A stretch of DNA of 64,000 nt from Legionella anisa (GCF_001467525.1 NZ_LNXS01000043.1:1-64000), one strand, 5' to 3'. Counted from the stretch's first letter, positions 9,214-18,307 are shown. The notes: a model not told the origin generated them from the letters alone. Made by a program: numbers and translations.

Positions 9214-10125
9214 ATGAATAAAATTGCAATTGCGGTACATGGTGGCGCGAGTGAGGATTATTCTTTTTTGCACGATAATCAAAAGGAATTTGAGCACGGT
9301 ATGGCTCAAGCAGTTGAAATAGGTTATACAGTTCTTGATAAGGGTGGCTCTGCTTTGGATGCAGTAGAGCAGGCAGTAGCACTTCTTGAGGATAATCCTT
9401 TATTTAATGCGGGAAAAGGTTCCGCCTTAAATTGCCGAGGTGAAGTGGAGATGGATGCTTCCATTATGAGTGGCACGGATCTGCAAGCGGGTGCCGTATC
9501 TATGGTTCGTACTGTAAAAAATCCAATTCGTCTTGCCCGATTGGTGATGGAGGAAACACGTCATGTTTTTCTTTCAGGATATGGTGCCTTAGAACTGGCA
9601 AAGAAGTACGGTATGGAAATGGAGCCTGAGTCTTATTTTATAACTCCGCATCAATATGAGATGTATCAAAAGCTGAATAAAATAGAGAGCATGGAACAAA
9701 TTCAGCGCAAGAAAATGAAAGGAACTGTAGGTGCTGTGGCTTTAGATTTACAAGGAAATCTTGCAGCGGCAACATCAACAGGAGGTATTAGCAATTGCCT
9801 CCCAGGCAGAATTGGAGACAGCTGTGTTATTGGGGCTGGCTGTTATGCCAATAATGCTACATGTGCGGTCTCTGGAACTGGGGAAGGTGAGTATTTAATT
9901 AGAGGGGTAGTAGGGCATACTATTTCCATGATGATAGAATTCGATATGTCATTGCAGCAAGCGTGCGATTATGTAATTCATGAACGCAATCAAAGGTTAA
10001 ATGGGGAAGTGGGTGTTATTGCCCTTAATAAAAATGGCGATTTTGGTATTTCTTTTAATACTGAAATTATGAAAAGAGCTTGGAAAAGTTCATCTCAAGA
10101 AGTCCAAATTAAACTGTTCAATTAA
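9214..10125 (+). CDS. iaaA: Isoaspartyl dipeptidase / type 2 asparaginase
   Basis: This is an N-terminal-nucleophile hydrolase of the plant-type asparaginase family. The precursor self-cleaves before Thr171 in MKGTVGAVALD, giving alpha and beta chains; ATSTGGISNCLPGRIGDS follows as expected. The N-terminal IAVHGGAS and GSALDAVEQAV motifs are also intact. Family members cleave isoaspartyl dipeptides, including the beta-Asp-Arg released by cyanophycinase. Its position 22 bp after cphB makes that the likely role. The three genes together give synthesis, depolymerisation and final recovery of Asp and Arg. Confidence 0.93.
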   Translation: MNKIAIAVHGGASEDYSFLHDNQKEFEHGMAQAVEIGYTVLDKGGSALDAVEQAVALLEDNPLFNAGKGSALNCRGEVEMDASIMSGTDLQAGAVSMVRTVKNPIRLARLVMEETRHVFLSGYGALELAKKYGMEMEPESYFITPHQYEMYQKLNKIESMEQIQRKKMKGTVGAVALDLQGNLAAATSTGGISNCLPGRIGDSCVIGAGCYANNATCAVSGTGEGEYLIRGVVGHTISMMIEFDMSLQQACDYVIHERNQRLNGEVGVIALNKNGDFGISFNTEIMKRAWKSSSQEVQIKLFN

Positions 10126-10159
10126 TTTTGATGAAATTGTAGAAAGTAGCTTGGGGGTG

Positions 10160-10203
10160 CGAAACAGAACCCCAAAATTTAACCTCCCGCTTGGCTCTGT
10201 TTC
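10160..10203. terminator. Inverted repeat between convergent genes
   Basis: GAAACAGAACC near 10161 and GGCTCTGTTTC near 10193 form an imperfect stem between the end of the dipeptidase gene and the end of the opposing DUF1328 gene. It is a plausible shared terminator, though no long T-run is present. Confidence 0.4.
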
Positions 10204-10220
10204 ACTGTTACAATATGATT

Positions 10221-10403
10221 TTATACTGGAGGAGGTGGCGGACGTCGACCCAGTAATCCCATTATCAGAAATACGACAAAGATAACAAGAAATATAAAGA
10301 ATAAAATTTTCGCAATTCCTGCAGCAGCCGATGCAATGCCGCCAAATCCAAATGCTGCTGCAATAATTGCAATGATGAAAAATACTAATGCCCAACTTAA
10401 CAT
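10221..10403 (-). CDS. DUF1328 (YtjA-like) small membrane protein
   Basis: The 60-residue protein has two transmembrane segments separated by a short Gly/Ala-rich turn. It starts [19 protein letters not shown], continues with the family phrase [17 protein letters not shown], and ends in a cytosolic or periplasmic RRPPPPP tail. DUF1328 proteins are widespread in proteobacteria and of unknown function. AGGAGG lies upstream of the ATG in the reverse strand (ACAAGGAGGTAATT), a near-perfect ribosome site. That implies high expression. Confidence 0.9.
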   Translation of the reverse strand: MLSWALVFFIIAIIAAAFGFGGIASAAAGIAKILFFIFLVIFVVFLIMGLLGRRPPPPPV

Positions 10404-10581
10404 AATTACCTCCTTGTATTTATCAGTGTTCAGTTAATTATAGACTATGTGTGCGCTTACTAAGGAAACTGAAAATTTGAAAATATTCTGGAAAACCTCA
10501 GGTTTTGTGGACTTTTACATGAAGTTAAGTAGAAAGGAGCGGAACAGGCTTAAAGACTAGCTTACGATTGCGTTGAGGGTA

Positions 10582-11775
10582 TTAGTGCATGAAGGCGATA
10601 ATAAGTAACCCTGTGGCTATAAAACCAATTAAAGCAAGACTGGAATTACCTCCTGGAACCAAGTGACTTTCTGTGGTGACTAAATGCGCTTTACGTCCTT
10701 TCCAAGCCATGATTGAGGGTAGTAGCAACAATAAAATAACACAGCAAATGCCGGCATAGCTTAAGGCATGCAGATAAATTCCAGGATTTAATAAGACTAC
10801 TGCGAGCGGAGGAAGAAAAGTTAAAGCTAAGGTATATTTTCCCTGGTTACCGGATTTCTCTAGTTTTAATCCATCTGCCAGAAAATCAAACAATCCCAAT
10901 GAAACGCCTAAAAACGCCGTAAGCATGCATATCGAAGTAAAAAAGCCAAAAAATCCACTGATCCATTGATTTTGTACTGATTGACTTAAAGCCTCAGTTA
11001 GCCCACTCGTAGCGTGTTCTGAATTCATGAGTGCGAGTAAACCATTTTGCCCTTCGCGAGAGACAACACCCATAATGACTGCATCCCAAACAATATAGCA
11101 GACAAGAGGGATAAGCGAACCCAATAAGATGACGCGTTTTAGGGTACGTATATCATCTTCAAAATAGTCACGGAGACTCGGTATGATTGATGCATAGCCA
11201 AATGAAGTAATTAAGATCATTAAAGTGCCAGTAAATGCACGCGCTGAACCCCCGGTTAAACCCAAAGTAGAGGTATGCGGGCTAATTATAGCAACTAACA
11301 AAACATAAATGCCTAATTTACCAAACATTAAACCGCGATTGACATAATCTACGGAACGTATGCCTTTATAAACGATCAAACCGAATAAAAATGTAAACAG
11401 AATTGCTGTAGCACTGTTAGGCATATCAATATTCAATTTATGTAATAAGCTATTGAATACATCACTACCCCCAGAAATATAAGCTGATAGTAGGGTATAA
11501 AGCAAAAACAGGTAGGTGATCCAGGCAATAATTTGACCAGGTAATCCTAATGTAGATTTAGCCATGGAAATCATATTACTTCCTGCTGGAAGACGTAGAT
11601 TGACCTCCAAGATGAGTAAAGCACCTGCAGTCATGACCAGCCAACAAAAAAACAGGAAGAAAATGGAATTGCTAAAGCCTACTTCTGCCGTAGAGACGGG
11701 GAGGGCAAGCATACCACCACCTATAGATGTTCCTACTATAAGTAATATTCCACCTATTAGTTTTGAATTGATCAT
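10582..11775 (-). CDS. Aromatic amino-acid permease (TyrP/HAAAP type), copy A
   Basis: The protein is an inner-membrane transporter of the hydroxy/aromatic amino-acid permease family, 397 residues with about eleven hydrophobic helices. The N-terminal GGILLIVGTSIGGGMLALPV is the family signature around the substrate site. The next gene upstream (11837-13027) encodes a close paralogue sharing long runs such as LLYTLLSAYISGG and TSICMLTAFLGVSL. Tandem duplication is the simplest explanation, and the two may differ in substrate (Tyr, Trp or Phe). A 60-bp gap separates them; transcription could continue from the lipoprotein gene. Confidence 0.88.
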   Translation of the reverse strand: MINSKLIGGILLIVGTSIGGGMLALPVSTAEVGFSNSIFFLFFCWLVMTAGALLILEVNLRLPAGSNMISMAKSTLGLPGQIIAWITYLFLLYTLLSAYISGGSDVFNSLLHKLNIDMPNSATAILFTFLFGLIVYKGIRSVDYVNRGLMFGKLGIYVLLVAIISPHTSTLGLTGGSARAFTGTLMILITSFGYASIIPSLRDYFEDDIRTLKRVILLGSLIPLVCYIVWDAVIMGVVSREGQNGLLALMNSEHATSGLTEALSQSVQNQWISGFFGFFTSICMLTAFLGVSLGLFDFLADGLKLEKSGNQGKYTLALTFLPPLAVVLLNPGIYLHALSYAGICCVILLLLLPSIMAWKGRKAHLVTTESHLVPGGNSSLALIGFIATGLLIIAFMH

Positions 11776-11836
11776 GAGATATAATCCAAAATAGTATAAA
11801 AATAATTCAATATGATACTTTGTTATTCATTTCAAG

Positions 11837-13027
11837 TCAATGTATCAAATTCCAAAATTCATGCACCAATAATCCGATAGAAACAGCAACTACAGCACCT
11901 TGAGTCCATTTGCCGCCTGGAACGATAAAGACAGGGTGATGATTTCTTCTGCCAAAATAACACATTAATGCGGGTAAAAGTAGTAGCAGAATAATACAAA
12001 AGATGCCTGCATAACCTAAAGCATGTATGTATGCACCAGGATAATATATGACGATAAGAAGTGGAGGGACAAAGGTAAGTAAAAATAACCCAACACCATG
12101 ACTTCCTCGCTCACGCAACTTTAAACCATCTGCAAGGAAACTATACAAGCATAAAGATACGCCAAGAAAGGCAGTGAGCATACAAATGGAAGTGAAGAAA
12201 TTAAACAAAGCGCTGATTATTGTATTTTGTACTTTATTTGAGAGTAAGCTTGCTAAGGCACTCGTGGTATGTGGATTATGCATTAAGCTCTCAAGGTTTT
12301 GGCTTCCCTCGGATGGGAGGGCACCCATAATGACGGCATCCCAAGCCAAATAACAAAATAAAGGAATTAATGAACCAATAAAAATCACTTTTTTCAGTTG
12401 CTTAACGTCGTCATCAAAATAATCTCTTAGATTAGGAACAATAATGGCGAATCCAAAGGAAGTAATTAAAATCATAATGGCGCCGCCGATATAACGCATA
12501 TCGCCATGACGCAGATGTTGTAGTTCAATGTGCGGAGCAATAAGCACCACTAATAATAAATAAACAGCTAATTTGCCAAACATCAATCCACGATTGACAT
12601 AATCTACATATCGAATTCCACCATAAACAACCATCCCAAAAATAAGCGTAAACAATAGACTTGCTTGCCAATCTGTTAGATGCAATCCAATTTTAAAAAG
12701 AAGACTGTTTAATACGTCTGCCCCGCCAGAGATATAAGCAGACAGCAGCGTATAGAGTAAAAAGAGATAGCTGACCCAGGCAGCAAGCAAACCATAATTT
12801 CCTAAAGTGGCTTGCGCCATTGAAACCATATGTTTTCCTCTGGGTAAATAAAGATTCGCTTCAAGGATGAAAAACGCTCCTAATGTCATGAATACCCAGC
12901 AAAGAAATAGGAAAATTGAAGATTGCCAGAAACCTGTAGCTGCATTGGCAACAGGTAAGGCGAGCATTCCCCCGCCTATAGAAGTTCCAACAATTAATAG
13001 AATTCCCCCGATAAATCTTGAACGCAT
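11837..13027 (-). CDS. Aromatic amino-acid permease (TyrP/HAAAP type), copy B
   Basis: This is a paralogue of the permease at 10582-11775, of nearly identical length (396 residues) and helix pattern. It begins RFIGGILLIVGTSIGGGMLALPV and keeps the same loops, including YVDYVNRGLMFGKL. Proton-driven uptake of an aromatic amino acid is the family role; the exact substrate is not visible. The start codon lies nine bases downstream of the stop of the OmpA-like lipoprotein gene, so the two are very probably cotranscribed. Confidence 0.88.
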   Translation of the reverse strand: MRSRFIGGILLIVGTSIGGGMLALPVANAATGFWQSSIFLFLCWVFMTLGAFFILEANLYLPRGKHMVSMAQATLGNYGLLAAWVSYLFLLYTLLSAYISGGADVLNSLLFKIGLHLTDWQASLLFTLIFGMVVYGGIRYVDYVNRGLMFGKLAVYLLLVVLIAPHIELQHLRHGDMRYIGGAIMILITSFGFAIIVPNLRDYFDDDVKQLKKVIFIGSLIPLFCYLAWDAVIMGALPSEGSQNLESLMHNPHTTSALASLLSNKVQNTIISALFNFFTSICMLTAFLGVSLCLYSFLADGLKLRERGSHGVGLFLLTFVPPLLIVIYYPGAYIHALGYAGIFCIILLLLLPALMCYFGRRNHHPVFIVPGGKWTQGAVVAVSIGLLVHEFWNLIH

Positions 13028-13036
13028 TAATTTGCC

Positions 13037-13771
13037 CTATTTTGATGCATAAACTACAGGTGATGGTACTGGAGCTGGACATGTTGCACAAGTCTTAATA
13101 CCATAATTATTGAACCATTGGATCTCAATGCGTCGATTAAATGCACTGCCATGAATCAATTTATTGTCACCTACATCATTTTTATCACCATAACCCTCTG
13201 CTTTAAGAAGTTGTGCAGGAATATTATTAGCCCATAAAAAAGTAAGCATCGTTTCTGCTTGAGCCTGGGACAGTAATCGTTTATGGCGACGTGTGCCTAC
13301 ATTATCTGTGAATCCTGCAACATACACAGGACTGTTTGGATAAAACCGCAACAACCTTATAATATTTTCCAACCCCGGGTAACACACTTCATTAAGACGG
13401 GGGCTTTGAAACATAAAGTATTTATCAACAGGTACAATTAACGTCATGGTGTCGCCATATTGTACATATTCAATATTTTCTTTATTCAACTCTTTAATAA
13501 TGCTGCGCCTACTTGCTTTGTAAAAGCCTACAATGGCTCCGGCAGTACCTCCTGCAACGGTACCTGCTAATGCACCCGCCACGGTTCCTGTTGTTGCGGC
13601 ACCCACTGCAGTTCCTACAACAGCTCCAGTAACGACTCGTCTCGGCATTGGATGTACCGGTTTGAAATTATTATAAGGCGGATAAAAACAACTACTCAGT
13701 AAGCATGAACTCAATAAACAGGTGATTAAACCACAACATAGAATTCGTGCTCTAGCTAATTTGAGTGACAT
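13037..13771 (-). CDS. OmpA-family lipoprotein with glycine-zipper segment
   Basis: The protein is probably an outer-membrane lipoprotein that grips peptidoglycan. From the ATG at 13771 (GGGAGTG upstream) it has a signal sequence ending in a doubled lipobox, LLSSC-LLSSC, giving Cys23 or Cys28 as the acylated residue. A Gly/Ala-rich zipper (GAVVGTAVGAATTGTVAG and on) follows. The C-terminal OmpA domain has VYVAGFTDNVGTRRHKRLLS and NRRIEIQW, including the Asp and Arg that bind diaminopimelate. An upstream in-frame ATG (13843) would put 24 residues before the signal peptide and is unlikely. Similar zipper-OmpA lipoproteins occur as envelope proteins and in secretion systems; no such system adjoins it. 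Confidence 0.85.
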   Translation of the reverse strand: MSLKLARARILCCGLITCLLSSCLLSSCFYPPYNNFKPVHPMPRRVVTGAVVGTAVGAATTGTVAGALAGTVAGGTAGAIVGFYKASRRSIIKELNKENIEYVQYGDTMTLIVPVDKYFMFQSPRLNEVCYPGLENIIRLLRFYPNSPVYVAGFTDNVGTRRHKRLLSQAQAETMLTFLWANNIPAQLLKAEGYGDKNDVGDNKLIHGSAFNRRIEIQWFNNYGIKTCATCPAPVPSPVVYASK

Positions 13772-13905
13772 ATTCACTCCCTTGTTTCGTGATTTTATCA
13801 TTATTAAACATCTGGTTAAATTTCGCAATTGGAACATCTTCATAAATTTGGCTTATGCACTGGGTTAGAATTCTGTATTTTGCTTGCAAAAGGTATTTAA
13901 AAAAC

Positions 13906-13957
13906 GAGCCTCGGTGCAGCGAAGCGAAACCCGGGTTTTACCTTATTTCCCAGGCTC
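13906..13957. repeat. Short degenerate copy of palindrome family R1
   Basis: GAGCCTCGGTGCAGCGAAGC with AACCCGGG and a terminal CAGGCTC resembles the left half of the R1 repeats, but the right inner arm is missing. Confidence 0.55.
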
Positions 13958-13999
13958 CTCTCATGCTATATAACCGCAGACTTAAGTGGACATTATTAA

Positions 14000-14626
14000 T
14001 TAGCAACAATAATTAATTTCTAACTCATCTTCTTCACTGTGTTGAAGGTCTTCTTTTATTGGTTGCAGCTTTGGTTTGAAGAAGGAAACTAAACTTAACT
14101 CATTAGTATATTCTGTATCGTGACGACTGAATGATTTAAATTCTGTGAAACATGACAAGGCTTTGTATGCTGCTGCAATCATTGCTCCGACAATGGTTAT
14201 TCCCACCGCAACACCTAAAACAGGTTGAACAATAAGTACGGGCAGCGCAATGCCAAAAATACCCGCATATAAAGAAAATGCTGTCGCTGCGTAGAACATC
14301 AGCTCACATGCTTTGGCGAGATTATGAAATAAAACACCAATTTTTCTGGATTCACAGGAATTGCTAATTTTTTCTGATGCTTCCTTAGGATTCAGTTGTT
14401 TATTTTTTACTTTGGTTAATTGGTCTATAAATAATTCATAACTGGCAGCAATTTTTTCAGCTTTTTTTGCTGAATTTGTTTTGGTATATGAAAGGTTGTA
14501 ATATTCTTGTACATCTATTATTTGTTTGTTTATTTTCTCGCCGACGTCCTGATCAGCAAACAGAGCTTGTAGTGCTTCGTCACAGGTTTCTAAACGTCGT
14601 TCTAATTTTCTCTGATTCAAAGGCAT
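14000..14626 (-). CDS. Two-helix membrane protein with acidic tail; effector candidate
   Basis: This is a 208-residue protein I cannot assign to a known function. Residues 1-105 are charged and helical, with many Lys/Glu. A hydrophobic hairpin follows (about residues 112-155, two transmembrane stretches: FYAATAFSLYAGIFGIALPV and VAVGITIVGAMIAAAYKALS). The C-terminal tail ends LQHSEEDELEINYCC. Legionella proteins of this shape, a helical N-terminus plus a membrane hairpin and a Glu-rich C-terminal block, are often Dot/Icm substrates, so it is an effector candidate by inference only. The terminal Cys pair is not a CaaX box. It may belong to the Legionella DUF5638-type family, which I cannot verify. 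Confidence 0.7.
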   Translation of the reverse strand: MPLNQRKLERRLETCDEALQALFADQDVGEKINKQIIDVQEYYNLSYTKTNSAKKAEKIAASYELFIDQLTKVKNKQLNPKEASEKISNSCESRKIGVLFHNLAKACELMFYAATAFSLYAGIFGIALPVLIVQPVLGVAVGITIVGAMIAAAYKALSCFTEFKSFSRHDTEYTNELSLVSFFKPKLQPIKEDLQHSEEDELEINYCC

Positions 14627-14720
14627 GATTCATCTCTTTTTTTATTATTAGTAGTAGGGAAACCATGGTATTAAAACCACTTCAATTGAGTTTGAGCGGT
14701 CTAAATGTCTTATATCATAA

Positions 14721-14870
14721 TTAACGTGAGTTCGACATAAAAAGTATAAAAAGGTTTTATACTTTTTATGGCGTTAAACGAACGTTATCCCGTAAAAATG
14801 CGACGCATTTTGTACGGGATCCATTCTAAATAACTCTCGACATAAGAAGTATAAAAAGGTTTTATACGTT
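14721..14870. repeat. Cluster of perfect palindromes inside a direct repeat
   Basis: Two near-identical phrases (CGACATAA-A/G-AAGTATAAAAAGG) at about 14733 and 14838 flank two perfect hairpins. CATAAAAAGTATAAAA pairs with TTTTATACTTTTTATG (14736-14770), and ATCCCGTA...ATGCG pairs with CGCAT...TACGGGAT (14787-14820). The block lies downstream of the nuclease gene and upstream of the 14000-14626 gene. Confidence 0.7.
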
Positions 14871-17409
14871 ACTCCTCTCCTTGAAAACGACATAAATTCT
14901 GAAAATCACATTGTTGGCAAATAGTTAAATGAGCGGGTTGCGGGGCACAGTGACCCTCTTGGAATTCTTTAGCCAAATCAGTGAGTTGTTTTTGCCAAAG
15001 CTCCCTACACTGTGACCATGATTCTTCTTTCTTCAAAGAAGTTATCCCGCTGATGTTGTACTTTTCCTCACTAAGTCCTGCGCAGCTAATTTTTCCAGTT
15101 TTTAATTGTAAGAGCAAAAGGGTGTTAATGTGTTCATCCAACAGTGCATAAAGCAAGAGTTGTGATTCTTTAGGTCGTTCCTCATTCCAGGGTTTACTGG
15201 CGGGAAGGGTGCTTTTATAGTCAATAACCCATTTTTTATCTTCAACCTGATCCAAACGATCGACGCGCACTTGAAAATCGATACCCGCTAAATTAATCGC
15301 ATAAGATTGCTCTATCGCTGCTACGGTAAAAGGAGGTCGTTGTTTCTCCCATTCAAGACACGTTTGTACCATTCGTTTTAAGCGGGTGTACTCCACTTCC
15401 TGCAGTGAATCTGAAAATGAGTTACCTCGTTGTTTTTTTAGAGAGGCTAAAGTGGTATGAATGGCCTCATCAATGTGCTGTTCCAAAATATCATTGGCTA
15501 AATGAAGCAGATTATGTTGATTCTCTAATTTTTGCCATAACAGTTCCATTACCTTATGAATGACTTGTCCTCGCTCTTTATTATCTAAACCATCGGTTGT
15601 TTGTAACGAAGTTTTGGCTCGGAGTCTGTGTTCGGCAAATGCTTTAAAAGGACACTTGGCTTGATTCGATAGAATTGCTGTCCCTCCATGAATATGCTCA
15701 TCCGGTAATAAAGGAATATGAAAATCCTCTTCTATTGTGGCTAACTCAGACGATTTTCCTGCTTCATAATCGGTTGGCAATGGGGCAAAATTGGAAAACC
15801 CAACGATTAAAGAACAAGGTAGGTTAGGTGTGTCTGCTTGTAATTGGGCATAGCTGAATACTATAGAATCAGCACTTCTTTGAAACCGTTGCAGGATCTG
15901 GCGAGCAAACTGCAGTTCGCGAGCAGGTAAGCTATGGGGCATGCATAATTCACGTTGCAATTGAGGTGGAATAAAAGCGGATAATTGTACTTTTTGGGGC
16001 AAACATTGATCGGTTAAGCCCATGATCCATAAACTCTCGAACTCACATCCTGATGCTTCCAGTAGACCAGAAATTTGAATCGGCGCATTGGTTTTTTGCG
16101 CTTGGAAAATGGTGTTATCAGCAAGATGACGTACTATCTCAAGAGCCTCCAACTTTGTGAGGCGAGAACTTAGTAAAGAAAATTGTCTCAGCTCATCAAA
16201 GAGGGCAATAAAACGATTAAGGCACTGGTAATTCTCTGAGCTAAGAGTATAGTCTCCGGGAAAACCCAAAGTATTTAAACGCTTTTGAAACACGTGTATC
16301 CATTCTTCTACAGTAGCTTCTTGAGGGTAAGACGTAAGATTTTTTAATAGGATAGCAAGTTTTGGGGCATAAGCATGGAGTTCTTCTCTAAAATGATTGA
16401 GTTGAATTGAATGATTTTCTAATAAGCCCCCTTCGTGCAAGTACTCAGAGCGGGCTATGAATTCTTCTTTAGAACTGTCTAAATACGGTGATTGTAAAAG
16501 TAATCCTGCTTGATGCGGGTTTAAGTGGATATCATCTAAATTAAGCCAACATAAGGCATGGGCAACCAAAGGAAAATGACTCAGAGATTGGCCAAGGGAA
16601 ATATTAAAGCAGGATGGCTCAAAATGATGTGCCAAGATTCTTTGTAATGAATTGGATTCTTGCTCTAAATTCGGTACAACGACACCGATACGTTGATTGC
16701 CTTCCTGTATTTTTAAATGCAACCATGCCATGAGTTGTTGATATTCTTCTTTGTTGTCTTGAGCTGCGAATACTTCAGTTTTCGATGATTTTTCCTTCAA
16801 ATCATATTGGTATTGCGTGAAACCTTTTCTCATCAAATGTTCCTGCAAGAGCGCTTGCTGAGGTGTAAAGTCATCAAAACATACCCAAACAACGTCTTGG
16901 AAAAATAAAGAACTATCGGCATTGAGTAAATAGGGGATTAATTGATGCTCCGTGATTAGATGGTGTTGTTTTAATTGTTTATCAAATAATTGCCACCACT
17001 GTTGAAACTGTCGCGTTTGTGCCGTGTAGTGAAAAGCGGGATCTTCCATGTTAATTTGCCAGAGTTGGCAGCGCTCCCAAGCACTGATTATCGATTGGAG
17101 CAGTCCTTCACTATAAGTTATGTTCGCTTCAGCTTGAATTATTTTGCGCCATAAGTACTGACATTGCGTGCTGTTTAATAAGGTGGGATGGGTATTATTA
17201 GGGCTAATAAAATTGAGTTGTTCATAGGCTTTAACTAGAGCAACGCCAAAGGGCATACAACTCGGCTTCTCTATGGTATGTTTTTTACATTTTATAAAAT
17301 AATATTGAAGTATTGCTTCACTGAGCCGGTTATTCGGGGTGAGAACAGTGGTTTTTTGAGTTAATAGAAGAAAAAGCTGCTCTTTATCAGTGATTGTGTG
17401 TTTCGACAT
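14869..17409 (-). CDS. AddB/RecB-like Fe-S PD-(D/E)XK nuclease, DNA repair
   Basis: The 846-residue protein resembles the family annotated as probable DNA repair protein, related to AddB: an inactive helicase-like N-terminal half plus a C-terminal nuclease. The nuclease motif reads RVDRLDQV ... VIDYKST, with Asp717, Asp730 and Lys732 as metal and catalytic residues. Four Cys form the AddB-type iron-sulphur clasp: Cys586 in AKCPFKAF, and Cys831, Cys834 and Cys840 (C-x2-C-x5-C) at the very C-terminus. I see no Walker A motif in the N-terminal part. The ATG at 17409 is preferred because the region farther upstream is a degenerate R1 repeat. No addA-like helicase gene adjoins it, so any partner must lie elsewhere. 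Confidence 0.85.
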   Translation of the reverse strand: MSKHTITDKEQLFLLLTQKTTVLTPNNRLSEAILQYYFIKCKKHTIEKPSCMPFGVALVKAYEQLNFISPNNTHPTLLNSTQCQYLWRKIIQAEANITYSEGLLQSIISAWERCQLWQINMEDPAFHYTAQTRQFQQWWQLFDKQLKQHHLITEHQLIPYLLNADSSLFFQDVVWVCFDDFTPQQALLQEHLMRKGFTQYQYDLKEKSSKTEVFAAQDNKEEYQQLMAWLHLKIQEGNQRIGVVVPNLEQESNSLQRILAHHFEPSCFNISLGQSLSHFPLVAHALCWLNLDDIHLNPHQAGLLLQSPYLDSSKEEFIARSEYLHEGGLLENHSIQLNHFREELHAYAPKLAILLKNLTSYPQEATVEEWIHVFQKRLNTLGFPGDYTLSSENYQCLNRFIALFDELRQFSLLSSRLTKLEALEIVRHLADNTIFQAQKTNAPIQISGLLEASGCEFESLWIMGLTDQCLPQKVQLSAFIPPQLQRELCMPHSLPARELQFARQILQRFQRSADSIVFSYAQLQADTPNLPCSLIVGFSNFAPLPTDYEAGKSSELATIEEDFHIPLLPDEHIHGGTAILSNQAKCPFKAFAEHRLRAKTSLQTTDGLDNKERGQVIHKVMELLWQKLENQHNLLHLANDILEQHIDEAIHTTLASLKKQRGNSFSDSLQEVEYTRLKRMVQTCLEWEKQRPPFTVAAIEQSYAINLAGIDFQVRVDRLDQVEDKKWVIDYKSTLPASKPWNEERPKESQLLLYALLDEHINTLLLLQLKTGKISCAGLSEEKYNISGITSLKKEESWSQCRELWQKQLTDLAKEFQEGHCAPQPAHLTICQQCDFQNLCRFQGEE

Positions 17410-17429
17410 AAAAATCCGCAATTGAATTG

Positions 17430-17510
17430 TAGTCTGGGGCGCAGCGCATCGGAACCCGAAATACTTATACCTGGGAAAACCAATATTATGCTGTGCTGTA
17501 TGCAAATTAC
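17430..17510. repeat. Degenerate palindrome, R1-like, before nuclease gene
   Basis: TAGTCTGGGGCGCAGCGCAT followed by GGAACCCG matches the left arm of R1, but the right arm is eroded (only CTGTGCTGTATGCAAATTAC remains). Confidence 0.45.
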
Positions 17511-17546
17511 AATGCAATGAAAAGCTGAGTAGTTAGACCATCTTAC

Positions 17547-18131
17547 TCAAATTTTTTTGCGCTGCAAAGTACGGGGTTTTTTTGCTGGTTTAGGTTTTTC
17601 TCTATCTGCAGCACCAATATATCGTGGTAAACTATGGTCTCGTCGTTTGTCTGTACGCAAGATTTGGTAAATAAATTTCCCACGTAAATAGATGGAGGCT
17701 AAACCTGAAGCAATGGCAAGTAAGAAGCCAAAAAGAATATAACTGTAACCCAGAACGATGAAGTACGCAGAAACAAAATCATTAAAGTTGATTACTTTCA
17801 ATGCTTGATTTTCTGATGTGTCCATAAAAAGCAGCAAACCCAGATCAAAAAATGGTAAGGAAAGCAGAACCATAATAAAGCCCAACCAAAAAGTCTTGAG
17901 CTTGTAAGGTCTAGGACATTGAACGATGCTTTTTCCAAATAGTGCCCCCGTTAGAGAGGCTACAACCATCCCTAGAATAATTGCATAAAAAAGCGGCACA
18001 ATCTCTTTAAAACCAATTGTTGTAAGAAGTCCATTGATAAGTATCGTTCCGACAACGGATAGTAATCCGTAATAAACAGCTGCCAGTAAACGTGGATTGG
18101 GAAAGTCAAGTGCAGGATCTTGTTTATTCAT
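17547..18131 (-). CDS. Four-helix inner-membrane protein of unknown function
   Basis: The 194-residue protein has four hydrophobic helices: LLSVVGTILINGLLTTIGF, IVPLFYAIILGMVVASL, LGFIMVLLSLPFFDLGLLLF and FIVLGYSYILFGFLLAIASG. The C-terminal tail is strongly basic and ends RKKI. I do not recognise the family. The ATG at 18131 is chosen because GGAG lies six bases upstream; the ATG at 18143 has only two bases between GGAG and the codon. It lies 137 bp upstream of the AddB-like gene, on the same strand, and could share its transcript. Confidence 0.72.
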   Translation of the reverse strand: MNKQDPALDFPNPRLLAAVYYGLLSVVGTILINGLLTTIGFKEIVPLFYAIILGMVVASLTGALFGKSIVQCPRPYKLKTFWLGFIMVLLSLPFFDLGLLLFMDTSENQALKVINFNDFVSAYFIVLGYSYILFGFLLAIASGLASIYLRGKFIYQILRTDKRRDHSLPRYIGAADREKPKPAKKPRTLQRKKI

Positions 18132-18307
18132 TTGGCACTCCATAGCTCCACCTATATATGTATCATTTTAGTATAAATATTTTACTGTGTTGTGTTTTAT
18201 TTATTTTTTATTTGAACTTATACAGATAAAATTAGTCTTCGAAGAGATAGAGCTGTATCTGCATAATAATTTGTATATAATAAGAGAAATAATTATTGAT
18301 TTCGATT

